Shown one piece after another: positions 1-7,166 of a stretch of DNA of 8,501 nucleotides. Below the pieces are notes generated by a model. It did no database searches. It was not told the DNA's origin and worked only from the letters and a program-made list of their open reading frames with translations. The DNA comes from Alphaproteobacteria bacterium (GTDB lineage Bacteria; Pseudomonadota; Alphaproteobacteria; Rhizobiales; Rhizobiaceae): contig JAUIBM010000098.1 in the NCBI GenBank assembly GCA_030428345.1, positions 1 to 8,501 of the forward strand, written 5' to 3'. Numbering within the stretch: position 1 is the first letter of the stretch; each line of letters opens with the position of its first letter. Both the position numbers and the translations under genes were made by a program.

Positions 1-1
1 G

Positions 2-220
2 ACCTATACGATGAGCCAGGCCGGCATGATCGAGCTTGCCGGGCAGCTGCGCTCCAGCATCGTCATCCCGATGCATTTCTTCTCGATCGGCTCGCTGCAG
101 CGCTTCGTCGCGGGCATGCAGGACAGGTTCGACACGGACATTCCGGGCGGCAATACGATCACCGTGTCGGTGCGAACGCTGCCCGCCCGACCGACGGTGA
201 CGGTGCTTTCACCCTATTGA
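2..220 (+). CDS. C-terminal fragment of a probable metallo-beta-lactamase-fold hydrolase (5' end outside window)
   Basis: The frame is open from the left edge and ends at TGA 218-220, giving the last 72 residues of a longer protein. The visible segment has the order seen at the end of UlaG/Zn-dependent hydrolase-type metallo-beta-lactamase-fold proteins. First comes a stretch predicting MIELAGQLRSSIVIPMHFF, in which the His after IPM would be the last metal ligand on the final core strand. After it come a helix (SLQRFVAGMQDRF) and a short beta tail. The N-terminal HxHxDH motif that would confirm the fold lies outside the window. The ATG at 11 is internal to the domain and is not taken as the start. 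The gene converges on puuD across a 54-bp gap where I see no convincing terminator. The substrate cannot be told, and a link to purine breakdown is not supported. The fold call is moderately sure. Confidence 0.6.
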   Translation, partial: TYTMSQAGMIELAGQLRSSIVIPMHFFSIGSLQRFVAGMQDRFDTDIPGGNTITVSVRTLPARPTVTVLSPY

Positions 221-274
221 TCGCCTGCTGCAGCTGGGCGCCTGCCGGAATTGAAGTGTGGCGGGATTGAAAAC

Positions 275-1513
275 CTACCAGAAGAAATGCCGCTTCTGCC
301 CGGTCGCCTGCTCGTACCAGCGGGCGAGGGTCTCGCGGTCGGCGGCGCTGACCTCGGTGACATTGCCGGGCGGCATGGCGTTGGAGCGGGCCGCCTGGGC
401 GTAGATCATCGGCGCGTGCAGGGCGATTTCGGCGTCGGTCTCCAGCTTCACGTCCCTGGGCGCATGCGGAATGCCCTCCCAGACCGGCTCGGCGGCATGG
501 CACATGGAGCAGCGGCCGGTGACGATGTCGCGCACGGCGTCGAAATCGGCGCTGGCGACGAGCTTTTCGACCGAGGCCGGGATCGCGGCGCTGGGCTCGC
601 CCCGCTCGGGCGGGCCGGCCTGCGACAGCCACATCGCGACCAGGAAGAGCACCGCCGTCGCCGCCCAGGTCCACCACGGCTTGTCCTTGCCGGCATGCAG
701 CGAATTGAAGAAATGGCGGATGCTGACGCCCATCACCAGCACCAGCGCCACGATGATCCAGTTGTAGCGCGTGGCGAAGACCAGCGGATAATGGTTGGAC
801 AGCATCATGAACAGCACGGGCAGCGTCAGGTAGTTGTTGTGCATCGAGCGCTGCTTGGCCTGCGCGCCCAGCGCCGGATCGGGCGATTCCCCCGCCAGGA
901 GCGAGGCGACCGTCTTCTTCTGGTTCGGAATGATGACCATGATCACATTGGCCGACATGATCGTGGCGATCAGCGCGCCGGTATGGATCAGCGCGCCGCG
1001 CCCGGAAAACACCTGTGTATAGCCCCAGGCGATCGCCACCACGAAGACGAACAGCACCGCATAGAGCAGCAGGTCGTTGCGCCCCAGCGGCGAGCGGCAC
1101 AGCAGGTCATAGACGATCCAGCCGGCGGCAAGGCCGGCAATGCCGATCGAGATCGCTTGCCAGGGGGCGAGGTCCGCCACCTCGCGGTTGATCAGGAACA
1201 GTTCCGAGGAGCCGTAATACAGGACGCAGATCAGGAAGAAGCCCGAGACCCAGGTGGCGTAGCTCTCCCATTTGAACCAGGTCAGTTCGTCCGGCATGGA
1301 GGCCGGCGCGACCGTGTATTTCAGCATGTGGTAGAAGCCGCCGCCATGCACCTGCCAGGTGTCGCCGTACACGCCGGCCGGCAGGCCCTCGCGCTTCTTC
1401 AGGCTGAGATCGAGCGCGACGAAATAGAAGGAGGAGCCGATCCAGGCGATGCCGGTGATCACATGCACCCAGCGCACGGCGAAATTGAGCCATTCCCAGA
1501 GAAGGTCGAACAT
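275..1513 (-). CDS. puuD: Urate hydroxylase PuuD (membrane urate oxidase with C-terminal cytochrome c domain)
   Basis: This 412-residue protein matches the PuuD family in architecture and length. About eight hydrophobic segments (near residues 11-33, 85-107, 118-138, 148-165, 176-196, 228-247, 250-267 and 280-297) form the urate-oxidising membrane domain. A C-terminal cytochrome c module follows, with haem motif CSMCH (Cys335, Cys338, His339) and a likely axial Met380 in AMPPGN. In characterised members it converts urate to 5-hydroxyisourate and passes electrons to the haem rather than directly producing hydrogen peroxide as soluble uricase does. The start ATG lies 3 bp after the uraH stop, with GGGAG seven bases upstream, so the two genes are probably cotranscribed and translationally coupled. 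The stop is TAG at 275-277. The gene appears intact. The call rests on recognising the family pattern and on the operon context of uraH, puuE and allE. Confidence 0.93.
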   Translation of the reverse strand: MFDLLWEWLNFAVRWVHVITGIAWIGSSFYFVALDLSLKKREGLPAGVYGDTWQVHGGGFYHMLKYTVAPASMPDELTWFKWESYATWVSGFFLICVLYYGSSELFLINREVADLAPWQAISIGIAGLAAGWIVYDLLCRSPLGRNDLLLYAVLFVFVVAIAWGYTQVFSGRGALIHTGALIATIMSANVIMVIIPNQKKTVASLLAGESPDPALGAQAKQRSMHNNYLTLPVLFMMLSNHYPLVFATRYNWIIVALVLVMGVSIRHFFNSLHAGKDKPWWTWAATAVLFLVAMWLSQAGPPERGEPSAAIPASVEKLVASADFDAVRDIVTGRCSMCHAAEPVWEGIPHAPRDVKLETDAEIALHAPMIYAQAARSNAMPPGNVTEVSAADRETLARWYEQATGQKRHFFW

Positions 1514-1516
1514 GGG

Positions 1517-1870
1517 TCAGCTCCCGCGATAGGTGGAATAGCCATAGGGCGAGATCAGCAGCGGCACGTGGTAATGCGCCGCGGGATCGGAAATGCCGAA
1601 ACGGATCGGGATGATGTCCAGGAACAGCGGATCGGTGAGCGAGGCGCCGCTGGCTTTCAGATAGTCGCCGGCATGAAAACGCAATTCATAGGTGCCCGCC
1701 AGCAAGTCCTCATCGGCCAGCAGGGGCGCGTCGCAGCGCCCGTCATCATTGGTGGCGACGCTCTTGAGCACCGCGATCGCGCCCGCCTGGTGGCGCAACA
1801 ATTCTATCTTCATGCCCGCCGCCGGCTTTCCCAGCGCCGTGTCCAGCACATGCGTAGTCAGTCGTCCCAT
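1517..1870 (-). CDS. uraH: 5-hydroxyisourate hydrolase (transthyretin-like, HIUase)
   Basis: This 117-residue protein has the normal length and the diagnostic ends of bacterial HIUase. The N-terminus reads THVLDTALGKPA, with the catalytic His at residue 7. Arg45 lies in NDDGRC, HYHVPLL contributes His99 and His101, and the C-terminus is the YRGS tetrapeptide that separates HIUases from true transthyretins. It hydrolyses 5-hydroxyisourate, the PuuD product, to OHCU, probably as a homotetramer. There is no signal peptide, so it should be cytoplasmic. It is the first gene of the minus-strand unit, with puuD starting 3 bp after its TGA stop. A GGGAAG stretch close to the ATG is a modest ribosome binding site. 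The 172 bp upstream are shared with divergent puuE and contain the palindrome reported separately. All expected active-site positions are present. Confidence 0.96.
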   Translation of the reverse strand: MGRLTTHVLDTALGKPAAGMKIELLRHQAGAIAVLKSVATNDDGRCDAPLLADEDLLAGTYELRFHAGDYLKASGASLTDPLFLDIIPIRFGISDPAAHYHVPLLISPYGYSTYRGS

Positions 1871-1955
1871 GGCTTCCCGCCCCTTTCCGGCCCCCGAGCC
1901 GTCCGCCCTTGCCCGCCTCCTCCGGGAAAGGGGATGCCGCAGTTGCGAATGGGAC

Positions 1956-1984
1956 CTGACAAGGCGTCAAATCCCGTATATTCA
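1956..1984 (+). promoter_or_regulatory. Possible promoter for puuE-allE
   Basis: CTGACA at 1956-1961 (five of six matches to TTGACA) is followed after 17 bp by TATTCA at 1979-1984. A better -10 match, TATATT at 1977-1982, sits at a short 15-bp spacing. Either would place transcription start about 50 bp before the puuE ATG and would overlap the palindrome at 1978-1994. This is a consensus match by eye only. The -10 is poor in the 17-bp register, and a promoter using another sigma factor cannot be excluded. Confidence 0.3.
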
Positions 1985-1994
1985 CCTTGAATAT
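1978..1994. promoter_or_regulatory. 17-bp perfect palindrome, candidate operator in the uraH/puuE divergent promoter region
   Basis: The sequence reads ATATTCA-CCT-TGAATAT, with two exact 7-bp inverted arms around a 3-bp centre. It is AT-rich within a GC-rich region. It lies 107 bp from the uraH start and 48 bp from the puuE start, where one dimeric regulator could control both directions. It overlaps the candidate -10 of the plus-strand promoter, which would suit a repressor. The family of the regulator cannot be read from the site, because it is not an exact T-N11-A LysR box. No regulator gene is in the window. Confidence 0.5.
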
Positions 1995-2042
1995 CTTCAC
2001 GCTTTTCAACCGTTTGGCAATCGCCGCAGCGGGAAATCGACC

Positions 2043-3490
2043 ATGACGCAGCAATCCTCCCCCCGCTATTACCCCCGCAACATGCTGGGATATGGCGAGC
2101 ACCCGCCCCATCCCGACTGGCCGGGCGGGGCGAGCATCGCCGTCCAGTTCGTCGTCAATTACGAGGAAGGCGGCGAGAACAACATCCTGCATGGCGACAA
2201 GGCGTCCGAGGCCTTCCTGTCCGAGATCACCGGCGCCGCCCCCTGGGATGGCATGCGCCACTGGAACATGGAATCGATCTACGAATACGGCTCGCGCGCC
2301 GGCTTCTGGCGCATCCGCCGCCTGCTGGATTCGACCGGCGTCAAGCCGACCGTCTATGGCGTCGCCACGGCCATGATGCGCTCGCCCGAGCAGGTTGCGG
2401 CCATGGCCGAATCGGGCTGGGAGATCGCCAGCCACGGCCTGAAATGGATCGACTACCGCAACCAAACGCGCGAGGCGGAAGCCGCCGACATGGCCGAGGC
2501 CATCCGCATTCACGCCGAGGCGACGGGCGCGCGCCCCACCGGCTGGTATACCGGGCGCTGCTCCGTCAACACGGTCGACCTCGCCGCGCGCGAAGGCGGC
2601 TTCGCCTGGTGCTCGGACACCTATGCCGCCGATTTGCCCTACTGGTATGACGAGCATATCGACGGCACGGCCGGCGAGAAGCCGCTGCTGATCCTGCCCT
2701 ATACGCTTGACGCCAACGACATGCGCTTCGCCATCCAGGCCGGCTACGACCATGGCGAGCCCTTCTACCGCTATCTGTGCGACGCCTTCGACGCCCTGCG
2801 CGAGGAGGGCCGCAACGGAGCGCCGAAAATGATGAATATCGGCCTGCATTGCCGGCTGATCGGCCGGCCCGGCCGCATCGGCGCGCTGGCGCGCTTCATC
2901 GAGCATGTGCAGCGCCACAGCGACGCGTGGATCGCGACGCGGGGCGAGATCGCGGCGCATTGGCGCAAGAAGCATCCGTGGAAGGCGCGCGAGAAGCCGA
3001 GCCGTCTGCCTCGCGCCGAATTCGTCGCCCGGTTCGGTTCGGTGTTCGAGCATTCCCCCTGGATCGCCGAACGGGCCTGGGACAGGGGCCTTGCACCGGC
3101 CAATGACAGCGCCGCCGGCCTGCATGGCGCATTGGCGCAGGTGTTCCGCGGTGCAAGCGAGAAAGAGCGCCTCGCGGTGCTGACGGCCCATCCCGACCTT
3201 GCCGGCAAGCTGGCGCAGGCGAAGCGGCTGACGGCCGAATCGAGCGCCGAACAGGCCTCCGCCGGGCTCGACTCGCTGACGGACGGCGAGCGCGCCCAGT
3301 TCACCGAGCTCAATTCGGCCTATGTCGCCAGGTTCGGCTTCCCGTTCATCATCGCGGTCCGGGGGCTTTCCAGGGCCGACATCCAGGCCGCGTTCCGCTC
3401 GCGGCTCGGCAATGAGCGCGAACAGGAATTCGCCACCGCCTGCGGCCAGGTCGAGCGCATCGCCCTGCTGCGATTGAAGGACATGCTGGC

Positions 3491-3494
<4 letters not shown>
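2043..3494 (+). CDS. puuE: Bifunctional allantoinase PuuE / OHCU decarboxylase (UraD) fusion
   Basis: The product is 483 residues with two enzyme domains. Residues 1 to about 312 match the PuuE-type allantoinase of the polysaccharide deacetylase (NodB-like) family: PRNMLGYGEHPPHPDWP at the start, NYEEGGE near 39, WEIASHG near 126-132 and NIGLHCRLIGRPGR near 265-278. Residues from about 322 to 483 form a complete OHCU decarboxylase: FEHSPWIAERAW near 335-346, AHPDLAG with the catalytic His383, SSAEQASAGLD with Glu403, and RFGFPFIIAVRG near 430-441. The enzyme should turn OHCU into (S)-allantoin and then hydrolyse it to allantoate. The ATG at 2043 is chosen because GGGAA precedes it and family homology begins there. 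The frame stays open upstream to 1692, but that part is antisense to uraH. The last bases overlap allE as ATGA. PuuE and UraD are usually separate proteins of about 300 and 165 residues. Confidence 0.94.
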
Positions 3495-4318
<824 letters not shown>

Positions 4319-4330
4319 GCGCGGCCTTCC

Positions 4331-4343
4331 CCGCTCCTAGCGG
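4331..4343. terminator. Small hairpin at the universal stress protein stop codon
   Basis: CCGCT (4331-4335), loop CCT, AGCGG (4339-4343) is a perfect 5-bp stem spanning the TAG stop (CTA on the plus strand at 4337-4339) of the minus-strand gene. It lies four bases from the larger allE hairpin. With a 5-bp stem and no T-tract it is weak as a terminator on its own. Confidence 0.25.
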
Positions 4344-5185
4344 AACATCAGCACCGGGGTCTTGCAGCGCCGCACCATCGCCGTGGTGGTGCTGCCGATG
4401 ACCAGGTTGCGGATGCGCGAATGGCCATAGGCGCCCATGACCAGCAGGCCGACATCGCCGGCCTCGGCACGCTCGCCGATCACCTCGTCCGGGTCGCCGT
4501 TCTTCAGGATCGTGCGGGTCTCGAAGCCCGCCTTCTCCAGCAGCGCCGCCGGCGCCTCCAGGCGCGAGCGGTTTTCCGCGGTCTCCGCCCCGACCGACAG
4601 CAGCACCGCCTTCATGCCCTTCAGCAGCGGGCTCGCCGCAACATAGTCGACGGCGCGATTGGCGCTGCGCCCGCCGTCATAGGCGATCAGGAACCGGTCG
4701 AAAGGCGCGAAGGCGCGCGCGGCGACCAGCACCGGCCGGGTCGAACTGCGCACCACGCGCTCCAGATTGGAGCCCAGATGCAATTTGGCGAAATCGGCGG
4801 CCTCGCCGCGCTTGCCGATGACGACGAGTTCCGCCCCCGCTTCCAGATCGGCGAGCGTCTCCAGCAGATCGCCATTGCGGAGGCGCACCGAGACATCGCT
4901 GACGCCGGCCTCCAAGACCAGCGCCTTGGCGCTGTCGAGCAGGGCGCGGCCCTTCTGCTGGGCCATCCTGCCATATTGTTCGTCGAGATCGGCCATCTGC
5001 TTGAGCAGGGCCGGGCGCAGATCGGCGTCGAGCGTGCCGCTGAGGTCGAAGCTTCCGGCCAGCCTTCGCCCCAGTACGTGCACCAGTTCGACCGGCATGG
5101 ACAACCGGCCGGCGGCCCATGCGGACAATCCCGCCACGCTGGCCGCATAGGCCGACGCGTCGACCAACGCCAAGATCCTGTTCAA
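4337..5185 (-). CDS. Universal stress protein with two tandem UspA domains
   Basis: The product is 282 residues, the usual length of a tandem two-domain universal stress protein. Domain 1 is about 1-155 and begins MNRILALVDAS. Its nucleotide-loop-like segment VIGKRGEAADFAKLHLGS has one residue more than the standard spacing, so ATP binding there is uncertain. Domain 2 is about 160-282, begins RFLIAYDGG and has a clean G-2X-G-9X-G-S motif at 251-265, typical of ATP-binding members. The start is TTG at 5185, because GGGGGGA lies seven bases upstream and the Usp fold begins there. The next ATG is at residue 30, after the first strand. It follows the SulP gene by 14 bp on the same strand and is probably cotranscribed. 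The same frame stays open back through the SulP gene, which is coincidental. The role is likely stress response or control of the adjacent transporter (inference). Confidence 0.88.
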   Translation of the reverse strand: MNRILALVDASAYAASVAGLSAWAAGRLSMPVELVHVLGRRLAGSFDLSGTLDADLRPALLKQMADLDEQYGRMAQQKGRALLDSAKALVLEAGVSDVSVRLRNGDLLETLADLEAGAELVVIGKRGEAADFAKLHLGSNLERVVRSSTRPVLVAARAFAPFDRFLIAYDGGRSANRAVDYVAASPLLKGMKAVLLSVGAETAENRSRLEAPAALLEKAGFETRTILKNGDPDEVIGERAEAGDVGLLVMGAYGHSRIRNLVIGSTTTAMVRRCKTPVLMFR

Positions 5186-5192
5186 GCGATCG

Positions 5193-5199
5193 TCCCCCC
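5193..5199 (-). promoter_or_regulatory. Ribosome binding site that supports the TTG start of the universal stress protein
   Basis: On the minus strand GGGGGGA lies seven bases before TTG 5185-5183 and directly after the SulP stop codon. No ATG or GTG occurs near it in the correct frame, so it decides the start. Confidence 0.6.
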
Positions 5200-6684
5200 T
5201 CAGTGCCCGATCAGGCTGTCGAAAGCGCCGGGCTTGTCGTGGATGGCGAGCTTGTCGACAATCGTCGCGCTCGCCTGGTTGAGTCCCTCGATCTGCACCT
5301 GCGTCCCCTCGCGCCGGAACTTTAGCACCACCGCGTCGAGCGCGCCAACGCCGGTCAGGTCCCAGATATGCGAGCGGCCGACATCGATGGTGACGCGCTC
5401 CACCGCCTCGTTGAATTCGAAGGACTTGGCGAAGCGCTCGGCCGAGGCGAAGAAGATCTGCCCCTCCACCACATAGGTGCGGTGCAGGCCGTCCGGCGAA
5501 AGCGTCGAGGTCAGGCGCAGGATCTGCGCCACCTTGGAAGCGAAGAACAGGCCGGAGAGCAGCACGCCGATCAGCACCCCGATGGCCAGGTTGTGCGTCG
5601 CCACGACCGCGATCACCGTTGCGATCATCACTGTCGAGGAATGGCGCGGATGGTGGCGCAGATTGCCGATCGAGGCCCAGGAGAAGGTGCCGATCGACAC
5701 CATGATCATGATCGCGACCAGCGCCGCCATCGGGATCAGGCTCACCCAGTCGCCGAGCACGACGATGAGGAACAGCAGGAAGACGCCCGCCGCGAAGCAG
5801 GAGAGCCGGCCGCGCCCGCCCGATTTCACATTGATCACCGACTGGCCGATCATGGCGCAGCCGGCCATGCCGCCGAAGAAGCCAGTCACCAGATTGGCCG
5901 CGCCCTGGCCCAGGCATTCGCGGTTCTTGTCGCTTTCGGTGTCGGTCAGCTCGTCGACGATGGAGGCCGTCATCAGCGATTCCAGCAGTCCGACCACCGC
6001 CACGGCCGCCGAATAGGGAAGCACGATCAGCAGCGTGTCGAGCGTCAGCGGCACGTCGGGCAGCAGGAACATCGGCAGGGTGGACGGTAGTTCGCCCATG
6101 TCGCCGACCGTGTGCAGATCCATGCCGAAGCCGATGGAAACGGCGCTGAGCACCAGGATGCAGACCAGCGGCGAGGGGATCGCGCGCGTCAGGCGCGGAA
6201 ACAGATAGATGATGGCAAGGCCCGCCGCGACCATCACATAGGTCAGCCAGGGCACACCGATCAGCTCGGGCAATTGCGCCATGAAGATCAGGATCGCCAG
6301 TGCGTTGACGAAGCCGGTGATCACCGAGCGCGAGACGAAGCGCATGAGATTGCCGAGCCGCAGCGCGCCTGCCGCGATCTGGAAGACCCCCGCGAGCACG
6401 GTGGCCACGAGCAGGTATTGCAGGCCATGCTCCTTGACCAGGGTCACCATCAGCACGGCCGTCGCGGCTGTCGCGGCCGAGATCATGCCGGGTCGCCCGC
6501 CGGCGAATGCCGTCACCACCGCGATGGAGAAGGAGGCGTAGAGCCCGACCTTGGGATCGACGCCGGCAATGATCGAGAAGGCGATGGCCTCCGGAATCAG
6601 GGCCAGAGCAACCACGAGACCGGAAAGAAGGTCGCCGCGGACATTGCCGAACCATTGGTCGAAATAGGCGGAACGATAGCGCAT
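5200..6684 (-). CDS. SulP-family inorganic anion transporter with C-terminal STAS domain
   Basis: This 494-residue inner-membrane protein has the standard SulP layout. A long hydrophobic transport domain (about 15-385) includes the early segments PEAIAFSIIAGVDPKVGLYA and GRPGMISAATAATAVL and the signature region GGMAGCAMIGQSVINVKSGG near 271-290. A cytoplasmic STAS domain follows at about 400-494, with DVGRSHIWDLTGVGALDAVV. The position that is Ser in many STAS proteins reads DLTG here. The family moves sulfate, bicarbonate, dicarboxylates or similar anions with Na+ or H+. The substrate cannot be decided from sequence. ATG at 6684 is chosen because the family N-terminus (YFDQWFGNVRGDLLSGLVVAL) follows within ten residues, although the upstream GGA is a weak ribosome binding site. 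The universal stress protein gene follows by 14 bp. The 246 bp upstream are shared with the divergent small membrane gene and show no convincing promoter. Confidence 0.92.
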   Translation of the reverse strand: MRYRSAYFDQWFGNVRGDLLSGLVVALALIPEAIAFSIIAGVDPKVGLYASFSIAVVTAFAGGRPGMISAATAATAVLMVTLVKEHGLQYLLVATVLAGVFQIAAGALRLGNLMRFVSRSVITGFVNALAILIFMAQLPELIGVPWLTYVMVAAGLAIIYLFPRLTRAIPSPLVCILVLSAVSIGFGMDLHTVGDMGELPSTLPMFLLPDVPLTLDTLLIVLPYSAAVAVVGLLESLMTASIVDELTDTESDKNRECLGQGAANLVTGFFGGMAGCAMIGQSVINVKSGGRGRLSCFAAGVFLLFLIVVLGDWVSLIPMAALVAIMIMVSIGTFSWASIGNLRHHPRHSSTVMIATVIAVVATHNLAIGVLIGVLLSGLFFASKVAQILRLTSTLSPDGLHRTYVVEGQIFFASAERFAKSFEFNEAVERVTIDVGRSHIWDLTGVGALDAVVLKFRREGTQVQIEGLNQASATIVDKLAIHDKPGAFDSLIGH

Positions 6685-6918
6685 GAAGATCCAAAAGAAT
6701 GTCGATGCGGCTGCCCGGGCGGCCGCTGGCGCAACACTGGAAGGCGATTGCGAGGCTGATTGCCGGCCGCTGACAGGGCTTCGCCGGCTCGGAAGGCTTC
6801 CTTCTTAGCCATCCATTTGCTGCGCCGCAACATGAAATCGCCCCGCCGGCGCTCCGCCCGGAAGCGCGAATGGCTTGCGCGCCGCCGCCGGCCCGCGCTA
6901 GCTTCCGCCGAAATCGCC

Positions 6919-6926
6919 GGGGAGGA
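6919..6926 (+). promoter_or_regulatory. Strong ribosome binding site fixing the GTG start of the small membrane protein
   Basis: GGGGAGGA ends four bases before GTG 6931. It is the strongest Shine-Dalgarno match seen in the window. It shows that the gene begins here rather than at the upstream ATGs in the same open frame, whose predicted residues are an unstructured Arg/Ala-rich run. Confidence 0.7.
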
Positions 6927-6930
6927 ACGC

Positions 6931-7149
6931 GTGAGCTACAATCTTGTCATGGGCCTGTTCTGCATCGCGGTCGGCCTTGGAACGCTTGCCGCGCGGATAT
7001 TCGGCTGGAAGGCGCTGCTGTCGAAGAAGGAGCCGATGGAGCGCTATTTCGGCCCGAGGGCCGGCAATGTCATCCATTTCATTTCCTATACGATCGTTCC
7101 GCTGGTCATCGCCGCGATCTTCCTCAACCGGGAAATCGACGTCCCGTGA
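6931..7149 (+). CDS. Small two-helix membrane protein of unknown function
   Basis: This 72-residue protein starts at GTG behind a strong ribosome binding site and ends at TGA 7147-7149. Two hydrophobic segments (about residues 4-23 and 48-65) flank a polar, basic loop containing KKEPMERYFGPRAGN. There is no cleavable signal peptide and no metal or catalytic motif. The pattern E-x-M-x-x-x-F-G-x-x-A-G-x-x-I-H, followed by a helix, reminds me of short uncharacterised membrane proteins in other bacteria, but I cannot name a family. The stop overlaps a possible GTG start of the acetyltransferase gene (GTGA), so the two are probably cotranscribed and perhaps translationally coupled. It diverges from the SulP gene across 246 bp. 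The protein is very likely real, given its ribosome binding site, hydrophobic profile and coupling. No function is assigned. Confidence 0.72.
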   Translation: MSYNLVMGLFCIAVGLGTLAARIFGWKALLSKKEPMERYFGPRAGNVIHFISYTIVPLVIAAIFLNREIDVP

Positions 7150-7166
7150 CGGCCGGCGCGCCGGGT

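Noticed and set aside
221..274. Search for a terminator between the left-edge hydrolase and puuD
   Set aside because: Only 4-bp stems such as CGCC/GGCG and small self-complementary words like GCTGCAGC are present, with no T-run. This is not enough to call.
251..1990. 579-codon open frame on the plus strand, antisense to puuD and uraH
   Set aside because: The predicted product is His/Arg/Asp-rich low-complexity sequence without domain pattern, and puuD and uraH on the other strand are unmistakable. It is a shadow of GC-rich codon bias.
1692..2042. Upstream extension of the puuE frame (would make a 600-residue protein)
   Set aside because: The extension is antisense to uraH and crosses the intergenic region. 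PuuE family homology and a ribosome binding site begin at ATG 2043.
1746..3191. 481-codon minus-strand frame opposite puuE
   Set aside because: It is complementary to a clear two-domain enzyme, shows no recognisable motif and has a composition typical of antisense GC bias.
5186..6694. Extension of the universal stress protein frame through the SulP gene (785 codons)
   Set aside because: The upstream 500 codons are an out-of-frame reading of SulP with Arg/Gly-rich nonsense. The Usp fold and a strong ribosome binding site define a TTG start at 5185.
6685..6930. Promoters or a leader RNA between the SulP and small membrane genes
   Set aside because: A short palindrome, GGAAGGCTTCC, and several GC-rich stems are visible, but there is no -35/-10 pair of acceptable match and no recognisable riboswitch pattern.
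6870..7145. N-terminal extension of the acetyltransferase (372 codons)
   Set aside because: It overlaps the small membrane gene in another frame and adds residues unlike any NAT N-terminus.
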